Assembly (NCBI GenBank): GCA_004151065.3
Contig: NWUY0300037669.1
Coordinates: forward strand, 20,299-41,538
Direction: 5' to 3'
Source: Larix sibirica
Lineage: Eukaryota; Streptophyta; Pinopsida; Pinales; Pinaceae
DNA length: 21,240 nt
In this document: one piece after another, positions 10,585-18,401 of the stretch
Numbering within the stretch: position 1 is the first letter of the stretch
How the letters are laid out: each line of letters begins with the position of its first letter
Made by a program: the position numbers and the translations under genes
Notes under the pieces: model-generated
Told to the model about the DNA's origin: nothing
Database searches by the model: none
What the model saw: only the letters and a program-made list of their open reading frames with translations

Positions 10585-11205
10585 CTATTCATCATCGAAG
10601 AGAGGAATTTTAGAGGGACCAACACCTGGCATTTTGCTTATCCTGACATCGCTACCAGTAGCAGGGCACATTTTGAAAATGAGTTGAGTATTAGCATCCT
10701 GTTTTGGCGGAGGCCTGTTGAAAGTTTTTCCCATGATGGCTATGGCCAAAGCATCCAAATTTGCATTAATCCGCTCAGTCTCCGAGCGTTGGAACCAGAA
10801 GAGAGCAGGGATACTAGCTTCCGGATTGGAGATGCGGTCAACTAGCGACAGAGCATCCTTCTCCGGCCTGAGTTTCCCTTGGATGTAGTCTTCCATTGCT
10901 ATGGTCATTAGCGCTTTAACCGTCCATAAAACCTCAAGAGTCTTTGTGTGCCACGTTTCCTTTGTGCGTGCAGACCTAGCATCCTGCACTAGCCCACCAA
11001 AGTTCGCGGCCAATTGCTCCGCTGAAGGGCGGGCTTGCTTCTTTTTCAATTAATTTTCCAACCTGGTTGTGCGAGCACGGGCTGAGTTGGGGATTTTGTT
11101 TTCAAAAAAACCTTGAACCCTTCCCATTTCCTTCAAGGCGCACGAAATATGTGTGCGGAGCGGCCCATTCATAGTTTTTCGAGGGATCACCTTCGTCCTA
11201 GCCAT
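10585..11205 (-). pseudogene. Third LINE reading frame, function unknown, one in-frame stop
   Basis: A frame of about 206 codons after the RNase H domain. I choose the ATG at 11205-11203 because its context is GACCATGG, a strong Kozak match. The same frame is open upstream to 11685 apart from one TGA. One TAA (11052-11050) splits it into 51 and 154 codons; no frameshift is seen. The N-terminus, MARTKVIPRKTMNG, matches the histone H3 tail at A1, R2, T3, K4, R8, K9 and G13 without gaps. The rest looks charged and helix-prone, with a KKKQARP stretch after the stop and an acidic end (LFDDE). I recognise no domain. It could be a LINE accessory protein, a captured host fragment, or a leftover of another repeat. 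Confidence 0.55.
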
Positions 11206-11685
11206 GGTCACCTTACTAGCAAGGAGAGTCCAGCCCAGATGCACACGAAGGGAGAGAACCAGAGTGTTTACCAACGCACAACACATATGAGGGAGCTGGT
11301 GTTGCGAATTGCTAATTCGAGACTGGCCTTTAAGCCGAGGCCGCCTTTTCCTATGGCCAGGAGTAAGTGGGTAGTGCGAGATTCCATTTCCACCACCTTC
11401 AAATCGAATTGCCATTAAGACTCACACAAGTGAGCAAGTTTGCAGACGCACGGAGCTCCTCGAGCATGCACAACGATAATGAGGGAGATTACCTTGAGAA
11501 GATTTACAGTTAAGAGCCTGGATGGAGGCCGATGGCCAAGTACCACACGCCGTGTTGCATGGTACAACCTCCTCCTTATTGAAAATGTTAGCCGCGTGGG
11601 ATGAGGGCCCCATCATATCTGCAACCATTGTGGAGAAAAGAGCCTTGGAGGATGATATGAGGACATTCAACTTTGAGAGCTTCAT
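11206..11685 (-). pseudogene. In-frame upstream extension of the third LINE frame
   Basis: From an ATG at 11685-11683 the frame is open for 87 codons to a TGA at 11424-11422. Two codons later it continues from another ATG at 11415-11413 directly into the MARTK segment. Together with the downstream part this is about 366 codons broken by only two stops. The 87-codon part is Ser- and Cys-rich without a recognisable domain, and its codon pattern looks less protein-like than the 154-codon part. It may simply be a 5' leader for the downstream frame. The start lies about 30 nt after the RNase H stop. Confidence 0.35.
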
Positions 11686-11716
11686 TTCCTAGCATATCCC
11701 ACACATGGCTGCACTC

Positions 11717-12160
11717 TTATCTAGGATTATTGATTCCCCAATTGGCTAGCTTGTCTTCCAACTTGTTGGTGTCTCGTTTGACGTGATGAGTGACGATTAC
11801 TTAGGAGCCATCTAGATTGGCAGCTAGGAGATCCAATTTGGAAACTAACCGCCAGCTAGGAGAGACTTAGCAAGCTTTTGAATCATTGAGGAGCCTGTTG
11901 AGAATCTGAATCATCAGATTGGAGTCCCCTTCGACCATGAGTTTGGAGTATTGTTCTTGTCAGGTGATGAGAATGGTTTTCAGCATTGCGAACAACTCCA
12001 CAGCATTGTTACTATCGTTTCTCATCGATCCAACATAGAATCGCAGTATGGTGCCACTGTGATCCTTGAAGGCACCTCCATGTCCTGTTGGACCTGGATT
12101 TCCTCTACTCGCACCATTGAAGTTAAGCTTCACAAATCCAAAATCTGGTGGGGACCAGGC
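11717..12160 (-). other. ORF2 RNase H domain (RVT_3 type)
   Basis: The frame reads KLNFNGASRGNPGPTGHGG, then NNAVELFAML, VEGDSNLMI and VKRDTNKLEDKLANWG. These are the four blocks of plant-type RNase H that carry its acidic active-site residues. In the first block the family has Asp where this copy has Asn (codon at 12118-12116), a single transition. The Glu, second Asp and C-terminal Asp are kept. Stops interrupt the frame after LIT, after SKAC and after LDGS. The end is the TAA at 11719-11717. Confidence 0.85.
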
Positions 12161-12539
12161 GTCCAGGCTTGAGGGGCGGGTCTTTCTAGGGAGCGGGTTG
12201 CTTGGAGTATTAGATGGTTGCAGTTGCTAGGCCCTAAGAATTGCCAAATATTGCGGAGATCCTTCCCAATCTGAAGTGTCCCATTAAGCAAAGTTGATGG
12301 TTTCTTGGATAAGCAATTGGACTTTTTTCCATATGTGCATGATGGGGAGATTGGTATCCTGAAAGATCCTGCAATTTCTTTCCCGTCAAGATTTCCCAGG
12401 GAAGGAATCTTGAGAACAACTGCCAGACTCTGTTTACAATGTTGTTGGAGGAGAATTGGTATCTCCAATTGGATAGGGTGTCCTTGATGTTGTTTTGGTT
12501 GTAATCTGTTTGGCGAAAGGCACCAGCCCCTAGATCCCA

Positions 12540-12740
12540 AAGCTGCTTGTTGTAGTGGCAGGTACTGAGGAGATGTTCAAGATCTTTCGAAGCTTCCCGA
12601 TATAAATAACACATTGAGGGTCCCTCAAAACCTTTCTTGAGAATTTTGTCCCATGTAAGAGTACGCTTCCAAGCCACAAGCCAGAGAAAGGTTGAGACTT
12701 TAGGCAATAGATTTTGCTTCAAAATTTCTTCCAGATCCTA
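12540..12740 (-). other. ORF2 zf-RVT zinc-binding region
   Basis: The frame contains LLPKVSTFLWLVAWKRTLT followed by MCYLYREASKDLEHLLSTC. It matches the zf-RVT region found after reverse transcriptase in plant LINEs. The usual CxxC pair is reduced here to C-x-x-Y, while the H and final C remain. The frame enters from a frameshift near 12725 and stays open to 12234. Confidence 0.75.
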
Positions 12741-13389
12741 TTGGAATTGTCCTGATCATAGCTTGCGAGAAGAGAATAGGCCTCTTTGAGATTGAAGGAG
12801 CCACTACTATAATAGCCCCATCTAAGTATATCCTTTCCATCCTGGCGGGTGATTTGTCGAGACTGCAATTCCTCCCATAAGAGTTCCCTTTGTTCGTTTG
12901 TCAGAGTGTTTGGCTAGGCACAAGGATCCTTCCATTGACGCCATTGGGATTATCGGCATTAGTGCTCTATAAGTGAGACATTAGGTATTGACCCTCCTCT
13001 CAGGTAAGAAGTCTTAAGGAATTAAGATAATTGGAAGAGGAGAGTTTTGGCCGTTGCTACCATGAGTCATCCCATAAGAGAGCAGTGCTGACATCGCGGA
13101 TCTCCCAAAAAGCATGATCTTGTATGAGTTGTTTATTTTTCCAGACTACATTCCAGATGAGAGAGCCTTTGGGGTTGGTTTCCATACGTATTAATTCTTG
13201 TTGGGGAATGTTGGGAGCATATTTTCCTTTCCAAATGTTTGACCAAGAGCATCCTGGTTGGTGAGCCATCACCACCAGAGTTTTGCCATCATCACCTTGT
13301 TTTCTAGTTTAGGATCCCGTAATCCCAGTCCTCCAAGGAGTTTGGCCTACATAACTTGTCCCAAGGCACTAGAGCCCATTTGCGTCATG

Positions 13390-14600
13390 TGGATTTAGAT
13401 CCACCCCAGACAAAGGTTCTTTGTAGAGAGCAAATTTCATTTAAAAAACTTTTGGGAGCCGTAAAACTGGAGAAAAGGTAAGTGCTCATGCTGCGCAAGA
13501 CTAAGATCAGAAGGACAAGTCGGCCTACAATGTTAAGAGAACATAAAGACCAGTTGGAAAGATGCTTCTCCAGTTTGTGAATGAGGACAGACCAAGCTCC
13601 ATGCTTGGTAAAGGTGGTTGGGAGAGGGGTCCCTAGGTACTTGGAGGGGAGAGAGCCCCGGTGGAAGTTTAACAGTCTGGTTATTGCAATTTGAAGACGA
13701 ATTGACATATTAAGAAGAAAATCTCAAACTCGTCATTGTTGAGGGATAGGCTTGAAGTTGTTAAGAAGGTGGTGAGAAGGTGTTTTAGGCATTTGGATTA
13801 TCTCGAGGAGGCTTTGGCTAGGAGCATTGTGTCATCAAAATTGCAAATGTGAGGCCTTATTGTTATCACTGGCTAAGTGAATGCCAGATAGGGCATTTCT
13901 CTGAGTGGCTGCTTTCAAAGATCTACCCAGTCCTTCCATCATGAGGATAAAAATGAAAGGAGAAAGGGGGTCCCCTTGTCGGATCCCTCTGAAGGAGGAA
14001 AAGGTGGGGGATGGAGAGCCATTCACCAGGATGGAGAAGAATGCCAAGGAATTTAAGGAAATGATCCAATTGACCCATTGGGTAGCAAACCCAAAAGCCA
14101 AGAGGTTTTGTCTCATGTAATCCCAAGAAATTTGATCAAAAGACTTGAACAAGTCAAGTTTGAGAAGCGTACCAGATTGTTTCGAGCTCTTGAGAGTGTG
14201 GATTGCCTCATGGTCCACCCGAATGCCATCAAGAATTTGTCGTCCTTCCACATAGCCATATTGTTCTTCCGAGATGAGGTGTAGCATAATTTATTTCAAT
14301 CGGTTTGCAAAAACTTTTGTGATGACCTTGTAGACGACATTGCAAAGAGCTATTGGTCGGAACTTACTGGGGTACGTGGCATTCTCCTCCTTCATAACTC
14401 AAGTGAGAAAAGTGGCATTGAGGGTTAGGAGAACTGCAGACCTTAATTGTGATTCCTTGACTGCCTCCCATACATCATTTTGAATATTGTCCCAATAGCC
14501 TTGAAAGAAATCGATAGTAAAGCCATCATGGCCAGGGGCCTTATTGGTAATCATATCTCTGATTGCCTCAATGACCTCTTCTAAGGAGATGGGTTGCATA
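13390..14600 (-). other. ORF2 reverse transcriptase domain
   Basis: Ordered RT blocks are visible: NKAPGHDGFTIDFFQ (about 14540), KFRPIALCNVVYKVITK (about 14360), the motif A region LKLDLFKSFDQISWDYM with its Asp residues present, and motif B RGIRQGDPLSPFIFI. After SHLQF a frameshift near 13833 displaces the DDTMLLA block, which is motif C and holds the catalytic Asp pair. The downstream thumb-like segment (IVGRLVLLILVLRSMSTY) is in the frame open at 13708-13385. Two stops (near 14400 and 14305) interrupt the first half. Confidence 0.9.
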
Positions 14601-15233
14601 AGATATTCATTCTGCTCATCTGTGACCAGTCTTGGGATGTGCTACAGAATGGAATCCATTATAGCATTGCGGTCCATATCATCTTCTTTGAGGAGTTGGT
14701 TGTGATAGGAAACTAGCTCTGCTGCAATGTCCTCATGTTTGGTAAACACGTGTCCCCTCTCGTCTTGGAGTCTGGTTATACGGTTGTGAGCACGCCTTTG
14801 AATCATGGAATCATGGAGGAACTTGGAATTCCTTTCCCCTTCCTTCAGCCATCTAATCCTCGATTCCTACTTCCAGAGGATTTCTTCTTGGTCCAATCGT
14901 TGGTTTATAGCTTTATGAAGGTCTCTTTCTTTTTGAAGAAGGTCTTCGTGTAGCCATGGGAGATGGCTTCTTGTTGGATGTCCAACAACTCGATCTCCAA
15001 CTATTTCCTAGCCTCGAAGATGTTACTGAAGACTTCTTTATTCCAGGTTTTAAGCTTGGATTTTGCCCCTTTCAACTTTTGTTGCAGACTGTACATCTTG
15101 GAGCCGTTTTTTATTGGAGCATTCGCCCACCAGATGGAGAAAGTGTCCATGAATTTTGGATGCCCCAACCAAAATTTATCGAAACGGAATGGGCGATTTT
15201 TTGTTGTGACGAATTCATCAATTTCCAGATTGA

Positions 15234-15927
15234 TCGGCCAATGATCCGAACCGACCCCTATAAGAATGAGGGAATCAATGATTGGATCCGTTCGAACAAT
15301 GGTTGTTGAGAGGAGGAATCGATCCAGTCTGGAGGTAATTTTATGTGCCCTCCCCTCTTGTTATTCCAAGTGAAAGAACCATTTTTTGGCTGGATATCAA
15401 CTAAGTCTAAGGAAGCGATGAGGGGTCCAAAATCTCGACTCACAGGAATCAAGACATCCAGGGACTCCTTTTCTCTCCAAGGGGCTAGAGATTAGATTAA
15501 AGTCCCTGTCCATGAGCTAGACAGAGTCATGAATCAGGTGATTCTTAATGTAGGACAGGGAGGACACGAAACTGGTTTTGAGAGAGGGGATGGGTGGACC
15601 ATAAACATTGGTGAGAAAGCCACTAAGATTCGTGGAGACAATTTGAAAAGAGGCAGAGATGGAATGATGGATTGAAAAGAAGTTGGAGAGGTGCACCAGA
15701 GATGGGTCCCAAAGAATTGCTAAGCCTCATGCTGAGCCTACAACATCTATGGCTACAAATTGGCTACCTTTCCAACGAAAGTTTGAAAGGGCTGACATAA
15801 GCTCTATAGAGCATTTGGTTTCATAGATAAAGAATATGGTTGATTTTTCTTGGTTAACCTTAGATTGAAGGGTTATTTTTTTGGATTTCCCTCCCAATCA
15901 TCAAATGTTCCAAGATAATATCTTCAT
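15234..15927 (-). other. ORF2 apurinic-type endonuclease domain
   Basis: Blocks seen in order are SWNI (Asn), IYETKC (catalytic-type Glu), NVYGPP, MDRDFNLI (the family has GDFN; here the Gly is Arg but Asp and Asn remain), SFTWNN and GSDHWPI (the SDH active-site block, about 15250-15238). Stops follow SWNI, GSA and HDSV. Frameshifts near 15450 and 15343 separate the DFN, SFTWNN and SDH blocks into three frames. Confidence 0.85.
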
Positions 15928-16589
15928 TAAAAAAATATTGAGGATGAGATGGACTATAACCAGTCCGCTAGAGATCTATGATTACCTGAGGCAATAAGGG
16001 TTTCCCCTAATTATGCAAATCATTGTTGATTCGTTTTGCGTCCTCTCTTCTAGTCCTTCTTGGTCACTTGTGGTGGTGAAGTAACTAATTGAATAACAAA
16101 CTTGGGGGTAGATTTACCAGGAGCCTCGGATTTTGGGGGTATAAGGTGACATATTTCTTCCAGAGCTCTTCTTATGATTGGAATATGTGGAGAGGGGATC
16201 TCCTTGAGGTTACCTTTCTTGCAGGTCTCGACAATTTTCTGGAGCTCATGATCTGTGATCTGCAGATCGTCCTCTCCATTATTATTGGTGGGTACCCCTA
16301 TTTCCTCCATGGTTCTGTCTTCTGTAGAATCCAGTTTCCTCCGCTTGATCTTGTTCGGATCATCTCCCTCTTCGGTTGGGGTAGCCTTGAATGGCTTAGT
16401 TTGACTCACTTGGATTTGATCTGTTTCCATTTCTTTGAGAACGACAAAGGGGTTTGGGTTTTCTGCTCTTGGATTGCTTGGGTGCACTTGGGGTTTGGCT
16501 CCACCTCTGTTTTGGCAATTGATTAAAGTGAATCCGTCATGTGATTGTTGCTGGCTCACTGGTTGTGGCAGAGGCGGTGGGAGATTGGG

Positions 16590-16631
16590 GCAATCCCGAC
16601 AGAGGTGGTCGTACTCATGACAATGCCAACA
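16590..16631 (-). other. ORF1 CCHC zinc knuckle
   Basis: Encodes CWHCHEYDHLCRDC, all four zinc ligands present with CX2CX4HX4C spacing. Confidence 0.9.
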
Positions 16632-16977
16632 TCTAAATGGGATGTGCTCATAGTCTAAGGGTTGGACCCATTCTTCATCTTGAAAGTTGAGACATATTGC
16701 TTCTGGGAGGGGCTTGGCAACATTCAAGTGGACACAGATTCTGGCATAAGAAGTGTACCTTCCTCTTTTAGTTATTTATGAGCTTTTGATGAATTTGCCC
16801 AAAGTGTTGCCTATCCCCATTAAGGTTTCTTCGTCCCAGTATTCCCGAGGAAGTGAGTACAAACGAACCCACACTGGGGCCTATGTAAAATCCTCCTTTT
16901 CGGGATAGTAGTTTTCCTTCCGGTGTCTCATGAACAAGCCAAAGTTGTTGAAGAAATAGGACCCTTGCTCGATGCTA

Positions 16978-17103
16978 CTTTCTTTGTCCTCGGCATTGAA
17001 GAGTATAGTTGTGAAGAAGCCTTTTGAGCCTAACTTCAGACTTTCTTTGTCCTCGACATTGAAGAGTATAGCTGTGGAGAAGCCTTTTGAGCCTAACTTC
17101 AGA
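16978..17103 (-). repeat. 63-bp in-frame tandem duplication inside ORF1
   Basis: Units at 16978-17040 and 17041-17103 both encode LKLGSKGF-T-ILFN-EDKES (21 residues). They differ at four or so bases. The period is a multiple of three, so the frame is kept. Confidence 0.9.
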
Positions 17104-17408
17104 TCTACATCTCCTTTCGGCTTCCATTTGTGCACGATCCAACCTTGTAAGGCTTTTTCGTTGGCCCAAAAGCCCATGAATTTGCAGATGAGGGCATGAT
17201 CCCTCATATAATGTCTGTATTCCCCTATCTTGGGTGATGCTATTTCTAGACTCAACATAGCAACTGTCTTGGGTAGGCACCCAGATTTGGAAACCCTAGC
17301 GCCGCTTCCAGTTGTTGCTTGGTTTTGCGATTGTGCCACCGCTGGGGTCGTATTTTTGATAGCCTCTTCTTCCAATGACTTCCTAGAAAAGCTTGCTGCA
17401 GCTTGATC

Positions 17409-17426
17409 AATGGATTAAACACCCTC
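17409..17426. repeat. LINE target-site duplication, 5' side
   Basis: AATGGATTAAACACCCTC, matching 10287-10304 at 16 of 18 positions. It abuts the first codons of ORF1. Confidence 0.8.
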
Positions 17427-17720
17427 AAATACCCTTACCATAACTTGATTTTTGTTGAGCTTGAGACAAAAAACATTAGTTTACCCTTCATTATTTTAAG
17501 ATGTAGAAAAATAACAATTTTAAGATGTAGAAAAATAGCAATTTGTAAAACATTTAAACTAAGACGTTTATTAATAAACCTCTAACCTCTTAACACTTCT
17601 AATAAACAAATCATAAATAAAAAAATATTAAATATATTAAAAAACACACTTCTATCATATATAAAAAGAAAAATAGAAAGTGTAAAATAAAGTGCATCAT
17701 ATCACATTTTCCTCGCTATC
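17427..17720. other. AT-rich flank, no gene recognised
   Basis: Strongly A/T-rich after the LINE. Apart from a 24-bp tandem pair it holds nothing I recognise. Confidence 0.6.
17494..17541. repeat. 24-bp tandem repeat, two copies
   Basis: TTTTAAGATGTAGAAAAATA followed by ACAA or GCAA, at 17494-17517 and 17518-17541, with one difference. Confidence 0.75.
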
Positions 17721-17872
17721 ATATCACCACTTATTTATGTGGATTTCCCATAATTCAATCCGAATTTAGTAGGAAAACTAGATATATAAATCAATCATAT
17801 CACCACTTATTTATGTGGATTTTCCCCATAATTCAATCCAAATTTAGTAGGAAAACTAGATATATAAATCCT
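17721..17872. repeat. 76-bp tandem repeat, two copies
   Basis: Units starting at 17721 and 17797 begin ATATCACCACTTATTTATGT and include AATTTAGTAGGAAAACTAGA. The second has two extra bases in a T/C run. The second unit, and part of the first, recur after the N at 18078. Confidence 0.8.
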
Positions 17873-18077
17873 CCACTTCAACACTCTTAAACTAATTCTA
17901 ATACTCGAAATCCAGTAAACTACTTAAAATCTCCATTTAAACAATACAAACTGTGATTTAAACATTCCGTATCCAAAAACAAAAGACTATTTTGAATTCA
18001 CCGGTATCAAACGCACAAAAAGAGAACGGAAAGGCGCTGGACATAACTTCTATGTCATTGTCCACATCACTTGTATA
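17755..18077. repeat. Left copy of a 323-bp direct duplication
   Basis: Identical by eye to 18079-18401 (offset 324). It ends at the lone N at 18078. No substitution was found, which fits an unmerged contig overlap. Confidence 0.95.
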
Positions 18078-18078
18078 N
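18078..18078. other. Single ambiguous base (N) at a duplication junction
   Basis: Second lone N of the window, exactly between the two copies of the 323-bp repeat. Confidence 0.95.
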
Positions 18079-18401
18079 TCAATCCGAATTTAGTAGGAAA
18101 ACTAGATATATAAATCAATCATATCACCACTTATTTATGTGGATTTTCCCCATAATTCAATCCAAATTTAGTAGGAAAACTAGATATATAAATCCTCCAC
18201 TTCAACACTCTTAAACTAATTCTAATACTCGAAATCCAGTAAACTACTTAAAATCTCCATTTAAACAATACAAACTGTGATTTAAACATTCCGTATCCAA
18301 AAACAAAAGACTATTTTGAATTCACCGGTATCAAACGCACAAAAAGAGAACGGAAAGGCGCTGGACATAACTTCTATGTCATTGTCCACATCACTTGTAT
18401 A
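18079..18401. repeat. Right copy of the 323-bp direct duplication
   Basis: Collinear with 17755-18077. From 18402 the sequence continues uniquely. Confidence 0.95.

Larger units (their letters stand above)
7763..11202. repeat. Right copy of the 3.44-kb direct duplication
   Basis: Collinear with 4267-7706 (offset 3496). It includes AT-rich DNA (7893-9935, no gene seen), the 99-bp tandem repeat (9936-10133), the LINE target site and the LINE 3' end. Unlike the left copy it continues into the complete LINE, so this copy carries the real locus context to the right. Confidence 0.95.
11717..15927 (-). pseudogene. LINE ORF2 polyprotein: endonuclease, RT, zf-RVT, RNase H (broken)
   Basis: ORF2 would nick target DNA, reverse-transcribe the element RNA at the nick, and remove RNA from the hybrid. 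The start is taken as ATG at 15927-15925, which opens MKILSWNI, the usual first endonuclease block of plant L1 ORF2. The span of about 1,400 codons fits the family. Domains in order are endonuclease (to about 15235), reverse transcriptase (about 14600-13390), zf-RVT (about 12740-12540) and RNase H (12160-11717). Damage includes two stops directly after SWNI, further stops in the endonuclease, frameshifts near 15450 and 15343, stops near 14400 and 14305, a frameshift in the RT active site near 13833, more shifts between 13385 and 12725, and three stops within RNase H. It is clearly non-functional. Confidence 0.9.
10305..17408 (-). mobile_element. Plant L1-clade LINE (RNase H type), near full length, decayed
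   Basis: A non-LTR retrotransposon of about 7.1 kb on the minus strand. In 5' to 3' order it has ORF1 (DUF4283-like plus CCHC knuckle), ORF2 (apurinic endonuclease, reverse transcriptase, zf-RVT, RNase H), a third open frame, a 3'UTR with AATAAA, and a poly(A) tail seen as T9 at 10305-10313. Target-site duplications flank it. RNase H downstream of the reverse transcriptase is typical of plant L1 elements. The 5' boundary falls at or a few codons before the presumed ORF1 start, so a 5'UTR is missing or very short. Multiple stops and frameshifts mean it cannot retrotranspose by itself. Its sequence is visibly less AT-rich than either flank. Confidence 0.9.
16050..17408 (-). pseudogene. LINE ORF1, DUF4283-like and CCHC zinc knuckle, two stops
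   Basis: ORF1 of plant L1 elements is an RNA-binding partner of ORF2 in the ribonucleoprotein. A single frame runs from about 17408 to the TAG at 16052-16050, broken only by TAG near 16880 and TAA near 16781. No ATG survives at the start: the frame opens IDQAAASFSRKS, where an ATG may have become ATT at the 5' junction. A DUF4283-like region (RDHALICKFMGFWAN to APVWVRLYSLPREYWD) is followed by PFRCWHCHEYDHLCRDCP, a perfect CX2CX4HX4C knuckle at about 16631-16590. The C-terminal part is Pro-, Gln- and Lys-rich and low in complexity, as is usual. A 21-residue tandem duplication interrupts the DUF4283-like region. Confidence 0.85.

Noticed and set aside
4267-11202. The 3.4-kb direct repeats as long terminal repeats of a retrotransposon
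   Set aside because: The copies abut with only an N between them, there is no internal domain, and each contains unrelated flank and a LINE 3' end.
11164-11205. A real histone H3 gene fragment
   Set aside because: Only the first 14 or so residues match; beyond that nothing resembles the histone fold, so it is at most a tail mimic.
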